Assembly (NCBI GenBank): GCA_964580315.1
Contig: CAZOKH010000005.1
Location: 1 to 64,000 of the forward strand
Origin: CAZOKH01 sp964580315
GTDB taxonomy: Bacteria; Chloroflexota; Anaerolineae; Anaerolineales; Anaerolineaceae
Length of the DNA: 64,000 bases
Direction: 5' to 3'
Below the pieces are notes generated by a model, which made no database searches, had not been told where the DNA came from, and worked only from the letters and a program-made list of their open reading frames with translations. The position numbers and the translations under genes were made by a program. This document shows positions 1-7,947 of the stretch, piece by piece; position 1 is the stretch's first letter, and every line of letters begins with the position of its first letter.

Positions 1-54
1 AACTCACGACCAAGGGCTTATGAGTCCCCTGCTCTACCACTGAGCTACCTCGCC
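1..54 (-). tRNA. tRNA-Met (CAT), 3' part outside window
   Basis: Read on the minus strand the sequence begins GGCGAGGTAGCTCAG, the usual acceptor and D-arm start. It continues with a D-loop, an anticodon loop CTCATAA (anticodon CAT) and a variable loop. The T-arm and the acceptor 3' half lie beyond base 1. The loop context CTCATAA fits elongator Met; an initiator or a tRNA-Ile2 (lysidine-modified CAT) cannot be fully excluded without the T-arm. Position 31/39 appears to be an A-G mismatch next to the loop. A strong promoter lies just upstream. Confidence 0.9.
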
Positions 55-66
55 AAATGCCCCAAA

Positions 67-95
67 ATATTACTACGAACCCCCCATTTTGTCAA
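67..95 (-). promoter_or_regulatory. Sigma-A promoter of the tRNA-Met gene
   Basis: On the minus strand, TTGACA (90-95) and TAATAT (67-72) are separated by exactly 17 bases. The predicted start near base 60 lies about six bases before the mature tRNA 5' end. This is one of the best promoters in the window, as expected for a stable RNA. Confidence 0.75.
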
Positions 96-96
96 C

Positions 97-117
97 AAAA
101 ACGCCCGGCGAAGCCGC
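97..117 (-). terminator. Possible weak terminator of the FecBCD-type operon
   Basis: Right after the ATPase stop codon the minus strand reads CGGC-TTC-GCCG, then GGCG and a run of five T. The stem is only four base pairs and the T-run starts three bases later, so it is a weak candidate. The operon would otherwise read into the tRNA gene. Confidence 0.35.
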
Positions 118-891
118 CTATGACAGCAGCACCACCTTGCGATTTTTGATCTCCTCCACCAACACTTTTGTGCCGTAGGTCTGCGACAATTTTTCGCTGG
201 TCAAGATATCATTCAGCAAGCCGGCCGCCAACACTTTGCCCTGCTGCATCAAAATCAAGTGATCAGCGCTGTAGATGGCTGCCTGCGGGTCGTGCGTGGT
301 AAACACCACCGTAACGCCGTTTTGCACCAGGTCTTTCAGAATGTGCAAAATGGCTCCGGTGTTGCTCAAGTCAAGGTGCGAGGTGGGCTCATCCAGCAGC
401 AGCACACTGGGCTGCTGCACCAGGGCGCGCGCCACCAGCGCCATCTGCCGCTCACCGCCGCTCAATTCAGGCATGGGACGATTTTTTAATTTAACCAAAT
501 TGAGTGTCTCCAAAACCTGGTTAACCACCTTAAAATCTTGCGTTGAGGGCATATTGAAGATGCCCATGTGAGGGGTGCGCCCCAGCAAGACGTATTCAAA
601 TACCGAAAAATTAAAGGGAATGGTCTCAGCCTGCGGCACCAGCCCGATCAACCTGGAAAGCTGCCGGTGGGAAAAATTTTCAATGGGAGTATCCTTTAAA
701 AAGATCTCTCCGCTTTGCGGCTTCAGCAGACCCAAAATGGTGTGCAGCAATGTGGTTTTACCCGCCCCGTTGGGCCCCAGGATGGCTGTGATGGTGCCCA
801 CCTCGACCTGCATGGAAAGCGAATTGAGTACCGAGCGGTTCTCGGTGTAACCGAATTTTAAATCGGTCATCGACAGAACAATCTCACTCAT
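118..891 (-). CDS. ABC transporter ATP-binding protein, FecE/BtuD type
   Basis: Cytoplasmic ATPase that powers a FecCD/BtuCD-type importer. Walker A is GPNGAGKTT near residues 40-47, the signature LSGGERQ lies near 145, and Walker B with D-loop is LLLDEPTSHLD. At 257 residues it has the usual family length. I chose the ATG at 891; an upstream in-frame TTG at 900 is possible. The start overlaps the permease stop by 8 bases, so translation is probably coupled. It is the third gene of a minus-strand operon (binding protein, permease, ATPase). The family carries iron chelates, haem, cobalamin or molybdate; the substrate is not readable from this sequence. Confidence 0.92.
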   Translation of the reverse strand: MSEIVLSMTDLKFGYTENRSVLNSLSMQVEVGTITAILGPNGAGKTTLLHTILGLLKPQSGEIFLKDTPIENFSHRQLSRLIGLVPQAETIPFNFSVFEYVLLGRTPHMGIFNMPSTQDFKVVNQVLETLNLVKLKNRPMPELSGGERQMALVARALVQQPSVLLLDEPTSHLDLSNTGAILHILKDLVQNGVTVVFTTHDPQAAIYSADHLILMQQGKVLAAGLLNDILTSEKLSQTYGTKVLVEEIKNRKVVLLS

Positions 892-1891
892 CTTTTTCAA
901 CCTTCAATCGTTCCTGGCTCATCAGCGCCACAAAAATCGCCGCGCCCAGGAAGGATGTCAGAATGCCCAGCGGAATCTCGCCCGCCATCAGCGTGCGGGC
1001 AATGTCATCGCAAATGATGGTAAAAATGCCGCCAATCAACAGCGAAGCCGGTAAACTGTACTGCGCATTTGAGCCAAAAATTCGGCGCGACAGGTGCGGC
1101 ACAATCAGTCCCACCCAGCTTACAATGCCGCTCACCGAGGTGACCGCCGCCGTGGCCACCACCGCACTCACCAATAGTAAAATGCGTTCCTTTTTAGCTG
1201 AAGCGCCCAGCGAAAAAGCGGTGGCATCGCCCAACGACAGCACATTTAAACGCCAGCGCATTAAATAGGTGATTGTCAGGCTGATCAAAACTGCCGGCAT
1301 GACATACAGCACGCTTTTCCAGGTGGTTGACCATAAACCGCCCAACATCCAAAAAGTGATTTCTTGAAGCTCCGTTAAGGGGTCAGCCAGGTACTTCAAG
1401 ATGCCCAGTCCTGAAGACATGAGCGCCGAGACCACAATGCCCGAAAGCACCAGCCGCAGCACCCAACCGCCAAATTTCAGCACGCGCGCAATCAGAAATG
1501 ACATGCCCAGTCCCAGCAGCGCAAAAACCGCGGCTGATATTTCCACATTCAGTTGCGATCCGCCGATAAACAAAATGGCAAAGGCTGCCCCAAACGCCGC
1601 CCCCTGCGACACACCCAGAAAACCAGGCTCGACAATGGGGTTGCGGAACAACATTTGCAGCACCTCGCCGCACGCCGCGAGCGACATCCCCAGCAGCAAA
1701 GCCATCACCAGGCGCGGCAGGCGCAGCGAGAAAACCAGTTTTTGAGCCAATGTTTCTTGCGTAAGCAAAGCGGGCGGCATCCAGAAAGGCTCTGGATACC
1801 GCCCGATAAAAATTGACAGACCAAAAACGATTAAAAGCGCCACAGCCAGGATCAATAACAACTGGTTCGATTTAATGCGCTTTTGTTCCAA
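884..1891 (-). CDS. FecCD-family ABC transporter permease
   Basis: Integral membrane subunit of the importer, 335 residues, with about ten hydrophobic segments as in BtuC/FecD. Recognisable family stretches are LRLPRLVMALLLGMSLA near residues 55-75, GFLGVSQGAAFGA near 92-105, and the C-terminal coupling region GLIVPHLSRRIFG near 263-275. It sits 13 bases after the binding-protein gene and overlaps the ATPase gene, so the three form one transcription unit. A homodimer of this protein would form the channel. Confidence 0.92.
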   Translation of the reverse strand: MEQKRIKSNQLLLILAVALLIVFGLSIFIGRYPEPFWMPPALLTQETLAQKLVFSLRLPRLVMALLLGMSLAACGEVLQMLFRNPIVEPGFLGVSQGAAFGAAFAILFIGGSQLNVEISAAVFALLGLGMSFLIARVLKFGGWVLRLVLSGIVVSALMSSGLGILKYLADPLTELQEITFWMLGGLWSTTWKSVLYVMPAVLISLTITYLMRWRLNVLSLGDATAFSLGASAKKERILLLVSAVVATAAVTSVSGIVSWVGLIVPHLSRRIFGSNAQYSLPASLLIGGIFTIICDDIARTLMAGEIPLGILTSFLGAAIFVALMSQERLKVEKDE

Positions 1892-1904
1892 TGGTCACTG
1901 GCTC

Positions 1905-3116
1905 CTAGGGTGCAACAACTTTCGGCATGATGCCCGTTTCAATTTGTTCGTCGGTCAGACGATACATAACCTTGTAGAAATCTTTCACCATCTCGGTCAT
2001 GTTAACATCTGCCATGCGTTCTGGTTGAATCTTGGAAGCCACCCAGGTATAACCCAAAATCCAGCGCGGATCAGGCAAATCCCAGCCCTGGTAATCTTTG
2101 CCAAAGCCGTAAATCTTTTGATTCTTGGCAGCGTTCAATTCTTTCCAGGTGTCGTTCTGCATCAATTTGTCAGCTGTCTCTTGCGGGTTACCATTATAGT
2201 CAATTACCAGCACGATGTCAGGATTCCAGGCAGCAATTTGCTCGAAATTGGACACAATCCAATCGGTTTCCTCACCGCTGCCGTCCGTCCAAACCGGGAT
2301 ACCGCCGCCGTCAATGACCATCTGGGTTTGAATGTAGGAAGAGGGCGGTACTTTGAAAGCCACTTCGCCGTCTTTTTCAGTGTATTGGATGACCAGGACG
2401 GATGGTTTTTCTTCTTCCGTCAAACCTTCCATGGCTTTTGCAACCAGGGCAACCTTTTGTTTAAAGTAATCGTTGACCTCAGCCGCGCGTTCGGCATTGC
2501 CAAAAAGCTGTCCAAGCATTTCGATATCCTGGTAGAACACCTCGGGGTTTTCGAGGTTCAAACCAACTGTAGGGATATCCAATTGCGCCAGCGGCTCTTT
2601 GAGAGCCTTCAGCGCATAGTTTTTCACAATGACAATATCCGGTTTGGTGGGGGCAATCGCTTCAGCACCCGATTCCATTTCCAGCTTGATTTTTTCTTCG
2701 TATTTCGGGTCGATCAGGCTCAAAAATTCCGGCGTGGTTAAACCGCGCAATTCCTGGGCAACCACCCGGTCGCTGGCTTCCTCAAAGAGGTAGGTGGTGC
2801 TGAGCGTAAACGGCGTGGCTTTGCCCGCCACCACCACACGCTGCGGAAGCGCCGCCAGTTCCACGACATTCCCTGAGGTATCAGTGAGCGTGACAGCTGT
2901 TGAGGCTTCTTCAGCCGGGGCCTCAGCAGGCTCCTCGGCGGCTGGTTCTTCTGCGGCTGGTTCTTCTGCGGCTGGCGCTTCGGCCGCTGGCGCTTCGGCC
3001 GCCGGCTCTTCAGCGGCAGGCTGCGGCGTGGGGCTGGCCGCGGTTGAGCAAGCGCTCAACAACATGCTGGCCAAAACCAGCAACGAGATTAATACAGAAA
3101 AAACCTTCTTTTGCAT
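1905..3116 (-). CDS. FecB/BtuF-type substrate-binding lipoprotein with repeat linker
   Basis: Extracytoplasmic receptor of the importer, 403 residues. A signal peptide with lipobox LLSAC puts the lipidated Cys at residue 23. A low-complexity linker of AAE(E/A)P repeats (residues 34-63) tethers the binding domain, which begins near residue 75 (VTLTDTSGNVVEL) and has the PQRVVV and KPDIVIV motifs of the periplasmic-binding-protein-2 fold. Cobalamin, iron-chelate and MolA-like oxyanion receptors all share this fold. AAGGAG seven bases upstream supports the start. A palindrome over the -10 box suggests repression by a ligand- or metal-sensing regulator. Confidence 0.9.
   Translation of the reverse strand: MQKKVFSVLISLLVLASMLLSACSTAASPTPQPAAEEPAAEAPAAEAPAAEEPAAEEPAAEEPAEAPAEEASTAVTLTDTSGNVVELAALPQRVVVAGKATPFTLSTTYLFEEASDRVVAQELRGLTTPEFLSLIDPKYEEKIKLEMESGAEAIAPTKPDIVIVKNYALKALKEPLAQLDIPTVGLNLENPEVFYQDIEMLGQLFGNAERAAEVNDYFKQKVALVAKAMEGLTEEEKPSVLVIQYTEKDGEVAFKVPPSSYIQTQMVIDGGGIPVWTDGSGEETDWIVSNFEQIAAWNPDIVLVIDYNGNPQETADKLMQNDTWKELNAAKNQKIYGFGKDYQGWDLPDPRWILGYTWVASKIQPERMADVNMTEMVKDFYKVMYRLTDEQIETGIMPKVVAP
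2928..3017 (-). repeat. Six 15-bp tandem repeats encoding the AAE(E/A)P linker
   Basis: Six consecutive five-residue units (AAEEP or AAEAP) occupy residues 34-63 of the binding protein. At DNA level they are imperfect 15-bp direct repeats, so copy number could vary between strains and alter the length of the tether between lipid anchor and receptor domain. Confidence 0.85.
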
Positions 3117-3319
3117 TTTTCTTCTCCTTAATTGTTGTCTTATTTTTCGTTCAATTTTTGTGAATTATTTCAACCTCAATTTATCCCCTTCTTGTAAAAG
3201 GAAAGGGGTTACACCCATGCGAGCAATTCATTTTCAGGGGAGAAACAATTATGGACGATTCTTCTTAATGCTTTCATTTATTCCACTATGCATTTTATTA
3301 CGAAGCAGCCGTGTTGTAT

Positions 3320-3337
3320 GATTGTACCGCTACAATC
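3320..3337 (-). promoter_or_regulatory. Perfect inverted repeat, candidate operator
   Basis: GATTGTA-CCGC-TACAATC is a perfect 7-bp inverted repeat with a 4-bp spacer. It overlaps the -10 box of the importer promoter, so a bound dimeric repressor would block transcription. I cannot assign it to Fur, Zur, MntR or another named regulator from the sequence alone. Confidence 0.6.
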
Positions 3338-3362
3338 GTAACATTAAATTAAAAGATGTCAA
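3335..3362 (-). promoter_or_regulatory. Promoter of the FecBCD-type operon, long leader
   Basis: TTGACA (3357-3362) and TACGAT (3335-3340) are 16 bases apart on the minus strand. The predicted start near 3328 leaves an untranslated leader of about 210 bases down to the ATG at 3116. The 308-base gap (3117-3424) holds this promoter, the palindrome and one hairpin (CCCCTT ... AAGGGG near 3190-3210). I see no cobalamin box or other recognised riboswitch core. Confidence 0.65.
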
Positions 3363-3424
3363 TTGATTATGGGGTATCGATTTACGAAACTGTGGAATTC
3401 CGCCTGGTTATCCAGTGACAAAAA

Positions 3425-4129
3425 TCACCAGATCCCAAAGTTTTTTTCTTTGATGGAAACAAACCGCCCCCAGCCAATCACCAGGTGATCCAGCAGGGAA
3501 ATATCCAGCAGTTTTCCGGCCTGCAAAACGGCGCGCGTCAGCGCCAGGTCTTCAGGGCTGGGATTCGGATCGCCGCTGGGGTGGTTGTGAACCAGGACAA
3601 TGGAAGCAGCGTTGCGCGCAATGGCAGGTTTGAACAATTCACCCACCCGCACCGTGGAAGAATTTAATGACCCCTTATACAGTTTCTCAATATGCAGCAC
3701 ACGGTTGCGTGTGTCCAGCACCAGCACCCACAATTGCTCCTGGGTCAAGGCCGACATTTCATACTGCACCAGGCTGGCAACATCATTCGGTTCATGAATT
3801 TCCGGGCGGTCCTCCGGCTGGGTGGTGTGAATGCGCTTACCCAGTTCAATGGCGGCTTTCAACTGCGCCGCCTTGGCTGCGCCCAGGCCTTTCACCTGGC
3901 ACAACTCGTTCAAACTGGCGCGGTGCAATCCAGCCAGGCCGCCCACTTCTTGCAGCAGACGGTGCCCAAGCTGCACGGCGTTCTCACCGGGAATGCCCAC
4001 CCGCAGCAAAATTGCCAGCAGTTCGGCAGCGCTCAATGCCTGCTCGCCCAGGTTTGCCAGCCGTTCACGCGGTCGTTCCACCACAGCCAGATCCATAATA
4101 CGATAAGCCGCCGGAGTTTCTTCAGCCAT
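3425..4129 (-). CDS. radC: RadC family protein (JAB/MPN+ metallo-domain)
   Basis: 234 residues, the usual RadC length. The N-terminal half is a helix-hairpin-helix region (LCQVKGLGAAKAAQLKAA near residues 80-97) typical of DNA-binding proteins. The C-terminal half is a JAB domain with the zinc-binding HNHPSGDPNPSPED motif near 182-195. Despite the historical DNA-repair name the cellular role of RadC remains unsettled; a metalloprotease-like or nuclease activity is inferred from the fold. GAGGG upstream of the ATG supports the start. The gene diverges from sigA. Confidence 0.93.
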   Translation of the reverse strand: MAEETPAAYRIMDLAVVERPRERLANLGEQALSAAELLAILLRVGIPGENAVQLGHRLLQEVGGLAGLHRASLNELCQVKGLGAAKAAQLKAAIELGKRIHTTQPEDRPEIHEPNDVASLVQYEMSALTQEQLWVLVLDTRNRVLHIEKLYKGSLNSSTVRVGELFKPAIARNAASIVLVHNHPSGDPNPSPEDLALTRAVLQAGKLLDISLLDHLVIGWGRFVSIKEKNFGIW

Positions 4130-4189
4130 GATATCCCTCTTTTCTTGTGCCCAAGTCGTTTGGCATTATCCCGAACTCACCATAAAAAT

Positions 4190-4218
4190 AATATAGCGCA
4201 GCCTCTCGGACATGACAA
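4190..4218 (-). promoter_or_regulatory. radC promoter
   Basis: On the minus strand TTGTCA (4213-4218) and TATATT (4190-4195) lie 17 bases apart, about 60 bases upstream of the radC ATG. It is back to back with the sigA promoter, with 30 bases between the two -35 boxes. Confidence 0.65.
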
Positions 4219-4248
4219 GCAGTCTAATCTAACATTTATCTTTCCAGG

Positions 4249-4277
4249 TTGAATTTCAATCTCATTTCCTCTATACT
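4249..4277 (+). promoter_or_regulatory. sigA promoter
   Basis: TTGAAT (4249-4254) and TATACT (4272-4277) are separated by 17 bases. The start near 4284 gives a leader of about 105 bases before the sigA ATG. The housekeeping sigma gene thus appears to be read by its own product. Confidence 0.65.
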
Positions 4278-4390
4278 TTAATACAGTGAATTCATGGGGT
4301 TTTTCACAGTGTAATTGATTCAAGAACTGGCGTGAGCCTTTGAGATCACACACTGAAGGACCTGGCTCCCGCTTTTGTGATTGGAGAGGA

Positions 4391-5602
4391 ATGATCGAAC
4401 ACATGGAAACCGGCCTCGAAGATTTGCGAGATCAATCGGTGGAAAGCAGTATCACGGCTCTGATTAAAACCGGGCGAAAAAAGACCTTTCTTACCCTCGA
4501 CGATATACTGGAATTTTTGCCCGAAGCAGAGCATGATATTGACCTGCTTGAGCATATCTACACAGTTCTCCTTAATGAAGGCATTCCTTACCTGGAAGAA
4601 GTGCCCGCTGAAGAGCCAAACGAAGAAGAACTGGCGCTCGGTGAGGAAGAAACCACCACCGTAGAATCTGAAGCCGCACCTGACGACCTGGAACACATCG
4701 GCGCCGACGATACCATCGGGTTGTATCTCAAAGAAGTCAGCCGTGTGCCCTTGCTGAATGCGGATGAAGAAGTGGAACTGGCACAGCGCACCGAACGCGG
4801 CCGCCTGGCTCGCGAAGAACTGGCGCGGGGCGGAGTATCCGGCAGCCGCCGGCAGGTGCTGCGCCAGATGATCGAAGATGGTTGGAATGCTCGCGAGCAG
4901 CTCATCACCGCCAACTCACGCCTGGTGATCAGCGTCGCCAAAAAATATATGGGGCGCGGGGTGCCGTTTCTCGACCTGATCCAAGAGGGCAACATCGGGT
5001 TGATTCGCTCGACCAAAAAATTCGATTACCGCCGCGGGCACAAATTCAGCACCTATGCCACCTGGTGGATTCGCCAGGCAATTACGCGCGCCATTGCCGA
5101 CCAGGGCAGAACCATTCGCGTGCCTGTTCACATGGGAGACCGCATCAACAAAATGCTGCGCGCCCAGCACCAGCTCACACAAGACCTGGGACGCGACCCC
5201 ACCGTGCAAGAGCTGGCTGATAACCTCGATATTTCTGCGCAAAAAGTGGAAAACATCATCCAGGTGTCGCGCCGCCCCCTGTCATTGGAAACCCCCACTG
5301 ATGATGAAGGCGACTCGGTGCTCAGTGATTTCATCGAAGACGACCAGGAGCTCCCCCCGGCCGAGTCGGCCACACTCAACATGCTGCAAGAGCATATCAA
5401 ATCCATCCTCGACAACCTGCCGCCGCGAGAAGTGCGCATTCTCCAGTTGCGCTACGGCTTGCTGGATGGGAAGTCATACACACTGGAAGAAGTGGGACGA
5501 AAAATGGGCGTCACCCGCGAGCGCGTGCGCCAGATTGAAGCCCAGGCGTTGGGCCGTTTGCGCGATCCCAAAATTCGACAGATTTTGCGCGACTACCTTT
5601 AA
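4391..5602 (+). CDS. sigA: Primary RNA polymerase sigma factor (sigma-70, group 1)
   Basis: Housekeeping sigma factor, 403 residues. Order: a region 1.1-like segment (TLDDILEFLPEAEHDID near 37-53); an acidic linker; region 1.2 (DTIGLYLKEVSRVPLL near 107-122); region 2 with the -10-recognition helix (YATWWIRQAITRAIADQ near 220-236); region 3; and region 4 with the -35 helix-turn-helix (VGRKMGVTRERVRQIEAQAL near 375-394). The presence of region 1.1 argues for group 1, not an alternative factor. Start: ATG at 4391 after GGAGAGGA; the ATG at 4403 is an alternative, and an in-frame TTG at 4340 has no better ribosome site. Confidence 0.96.
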   Translation: MIEHMETGLEDLRDQSVESSITALIKTGRKKTFLTLDDILEFLPEAEHDIDLLEHIYTVLLNEGIPYLEEVPAEEPNEEELALGEEETTTVESEAAPDDLEHIGADDTIGLYLKEVSRVPLLNADEEVELAQRTERGRLAREELARGGVSGSRRQVLRQMIEDGWNAREQLITANSRLVISVAKKYMGRGVPFLDLIQEGNIGLIRSTKKFDYRRGHKFSTYATWWIRQAITRAIADQGRTIRVPVHMGDRINKMLRAQHQLTQDLGRDPTVQELADNLDISAQKVENIIQVSRRPLSLETPTDDEGDSVLSDFIEDDQELPPAESATLNMLQEHIKSILDNLPPREVRILQLRYGLLDGKSYTLEEVGRKMGVTRERVRQIEAQALGRLRDPKIRQILRDYL

Positions 5603-5647
5603 ATCATCCGTGTTTTTTTCAGGCTTAAGCTACCGATGGGGCATCCA

Positions 5648-5656
5648 TGCTATAAT
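5648..5656 (+). promoter_or_regulatory. Extended -10 promoter, very short leader
   Basis: TGC-TATAAT is an extended -10 box ending 17 bases before the ATG at 5674. No clear -35 box is present. Transcription would start near 5663, just at AAGGTGA, leaving a leader of only about 11 bases. Confidence 0.55.
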
Positions 5657-5673
5657 TTCGGCAAGGTGAAATT

Positions 5674-6165
5674 ATGATTGTCGAGCCCACTCTTCTTAGC
5701 AATTTTTTCCTCATTGGCGCCGCTTTTGCAGGCGCATTCGTCGTAGCCCTGTGGATCAGCCTGATCATCTGGTGCCACCGTGATATTCGCCGCCGCTCAA
5801 AAGACCCCCTCATGCACGTCCTGGCGGTGCTGGTGGTGGCCATCCTGTTCCTGCCCGGCATTCTAATTTACCTGATTTTACGCCCGCCGCACACAGTGGA
5901 AGAAGAATATCAACTGGCGCTGGAAGAAGAAGCGCTGCTGCAAACTGTTGAAGAAAATACCACCTGCCCGGGCTGCGGACGCAGGGTCAACGAGCAGTGG
6001 CAGGTGTGCCCCAGTTGCCACACACGTCTCAAGAAAACCTGCCAGCATTGCAAAAGGCTGATGGACCTTTCATGGGACATTTGCCCCTACTGCGGCACAC
6101 CCGTTCCCGGGGCGCGCATCATCAGCGACGACACCCTGCAAGAGGATGCCGCCGAAGACTTGTAG
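5674..6165 (+). CDS. Membrane protein with cytoplasmic double zinc ribbon
   Basis: 163 residues. Two hydrophobic segments (about 8-33 and 45-66) form a hairpin in the membrane. After an acidic helix come two zinc ribbons: CPGCGRR...CPSCHTR near 98-117 and CQHCKRL...CPYCGTP near 123-142, eight cysteines in four CxxC knuckles. The layout resembles PLD-nuclease-N/zinc-ribbon proteins common near signalling genes, but no catalytic motif is visible. Function unknown; a scaffold or protein-protein contact role is a guess. It lies between sigA and parA, with its own extended -10 promoter. Confidence 0.85.
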   Translation: MIVEPTLLSNFFLIGAAFAGAFVVALWISLIIWCHRDIRRRSKDPLMHVLAVLVVAILFLPGILIYLILRPPHTVEEEYQLALEEEALLQTVEENTTCPGCGRRVNEQWQVCPSCHTRLKKTCQHCKRLMDLSWDICPYCGTPVPGARIISDDTLQEDAAEDL

Positions 6166-6279
6166 AAAAACATCCGTAACGCTAAACTGCCGCCCTTGGC
6201 CGCTTGCCGGATGGGGATAAGCGTTTCGGATTTGAATCGACTGTATTTCAATGTCAGAAACAGGACAAGCGTTGAGCCT

Positions 6280-7071
6280 ATGGCACGAATTTATACATTA
6301 GTCAATCAAAAAGGCGGGGTTGGGAAAACCACTTCAGCCATCACCCTGGGCGCCTACCTGGCGCAGTTTGGCCAAAAAGTGCTGCTGGTTGATCTTGACC
6401 CGCAGGCTAATGCCACCTCGTCTCTGGGCATTGACAAACGGACCGTGAAAAGCGGCTCCTATGAGGTGCTCATCGGCGCCACACCCGCAGCATCACCCAT
6501 CCTCTACAGTCACCGCCTCAAATTGTCCATTCTGCCGTCATCGCCCTCCCTGGCAGGCGCCGATGTGGAGTTGATTGACCAGCCGCAGCGTGAAACCCGC
6601 ATGCGCGACATGCTTAAACCCATTGCCGACCGCTACGACTACATCCTGATTGATTGCCCGCCTTCACTCAGCCTGCTGACCATCAACGGTATCCTGGCGG
6701 CCCAGAACGGTGTGGTCATTCCCGTCCAATGCGAATACTTGGCGCTGGAAGGCCTGGGGCAGCTCACTGACACCCTTAACCGCATTCGCAGCTCACTGTA
6801 TCCCGAGTTGAAAGTGCGCGGTGTCATTCTAACCATGTTCGACAAACGCACCCGCCTGGCGGTGGACGTTGTCAATGAAGTGCGCCATTACTTCCCCAAC
6901 CAGGTGTTTCAAACCGTGATTCCGCGCAGCGTGCGCATTGCCGAAGCCCCCTCCTATGGGCAGCCAGTTTCATTATATGCACCCGACTCACCGGCGGCAA
7001 TTGCCTATGAGGAACTGGCCAAAGAAATAATCACACAAGACGGCGCGCAGGCAGTTGCGCCGATTTCATAA
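6280..7071 (+). CDS. parA: Chromosome partitioning ATPase ParA/Soj
   Basis: Deviant Walker ATPase of 263 residues that binds DNA nonspecifically and moves ParB complexes. The deviant Walker A is KGGVGKTT near residues 10-17, with the signature lysine; VDLDPQAN follows near 41-48, and Walker B is YILIDCPPSL. I start at the ATG at 6280 (MARIYTLVNQ); the frame stays open upstream to 6196 but those residues do not look like the family. parB follows 12 bases later, forming a classical parAB pair. No dnaA or gid genes are nearby. Confidence 0.95.
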   Translation: MARIYTLVNQKGGVGKTTSAITLGAYLAQFGQKVLLVDLDPQANATSSLGIDKRTVKSGSYEVLIGATPAASPILYSHRLKLSILPSSPSLAGADVELIDQPQRETRMRDMLKPIADRYDYILIDCPPSLSLLTINGILAAQNGVVIPVQCEYLALEGLGQLTDTLNRIRSSLYPELKVRGVILTMFDKRTRLAVDVVNEVRHYFPNQVFQTVIPRSVRIAEAPSYGQPVSLYAPDSPAAIAYEELAKEIITQDGAQAVAPIS

Positions 7072-7083
7072 GATCGAGGTCGC

Positions 7084-7944
7084 ATGGTTAAAAGAGGCGG
7101 TTTAGGCAAAGGTTTAGATGCACTTATCCCCACCGAGTTCAATGCCCCGGGAGAAACTGGCCCAGGTTCAAACGCAATTCCCGTTGGAAAAATTGTTCCC
7201 AACCCGCGCCAACCGCGCCAGGAGATGGCCCCTGAACTATTGCAAGACCTGGCAGCCTCGATTAAAGAGCACGGCATTTTGCAGCCGCTCATCGTCACCC
7301 AGGAACCCGGCAGTGATGAATATGTGCTCATCGCCGGAGAACGCCGTTTGCGTGCTGCTGTCCTGGCAGGGTTGAGCGTTGTGCCAGCCATTGTGCGCCA
7401 GGCCAACGACCAGCAGCGCCTCGAACTGGCGCTCATCGAAAATGTGCAGCGTGCTGACCTTTCTCCCCTGGAAACCGCTGTGGCTTACCGGCAGCTTCAC
7501 GAAGAATTTGGCCTTTCGCATGATGAGATTTCTGTGCAGGTTGGTAAAAGCCGCGTGACCGTCACCAACACCCTGCGTCTGCTCAACCTGCCCGAGACCG
7601 TTTTACACTCGCTGGGCAACGGTGAAATCAGCGAGGGACATGCCCGCGCCCTGTTGGGATTAAAAACCACGCAATCCCAAAATGCCGCCTTGCAGACCAT
7701 CTTGAAGCAAGACCTTTCGGTGCGGCAGACTGAAGAACTGGTGCGCAAGTTGAGCGGTGAAAAACCAGCCTCCATTCCACGCCCTGCTGCGCCGCCCGAA
7801 GTGCACGAACTGGAAGAACGCCTGCGCGCGCACCTGGGAACCAAAGTGACCTTAAATCACGGGAAAAAAGGCGGCACCCTGGTCATTCATTATTACTCAG
7901 ATGAAGAACTCGATGCCCTGACCTCCCGTTTCCTCAAGGACTGA
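7084..7944 (+). CDS. parB: Chromosome partitioning protein ParB
   Basis: 286 residues. The N-terminal CTPase domain carries the GERRLRA motif (near residues 87-93) and the ENVQR box (near 119-123). The central helix-turn-helix (EISVQVGKSRVTVTNTLRLL near 147-166) recognises parS, and the C-terminal 50 residues form the dimerisation domain. The lysine/glycine-rich start (KRGGLGKGLDALIP) is the ParA-contact segment. It forms an operon with parA. I did not see a consensus parS (TGTTTCACGTGAAACA) anywhere in the window. Confidence 0.95.
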   Translation: MVKRGGLGKGLDALIPTEFNAPGETGPGSNAIPVGKIVPNPRQPRQEMAPELLQDLAASIKEHGILQPLIVTQEPGSDEYVLIAGERRLRAAVLAGLSVVPAIVRQANDQQRLELALIENVQRADLSPLETAVAYRQLHEEFGLSHDEISVQVGKSRVTVTNTLRLLNLPETVLHSLGNGEISEGHARALLGLKTTQSQNAALQTILKQDLSVRQTEELVRKLSGEKPASIPRPAAPPEVHELEERLRAHLGTKVTLNHGKKGGTLVIHYYSDEELDALTSRFLKD

Positions 7945-7947
7945 CAG

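Noticed and set aside
1875..2741. Long plus-strand frame opposite the FecB-type receptor gene
   Set aside because: Antisense shadow of a clear gene; the composition is unnatural (His/Phe/Asn-rich) and no start signal is present.
3117..3424. Possible cobalamin riboswitch before the importer
   Set aside because: No B12 box (GCCACTG-type) or other riboswitch core is visible; only a promoter, an inverted repeat and one hairpin.
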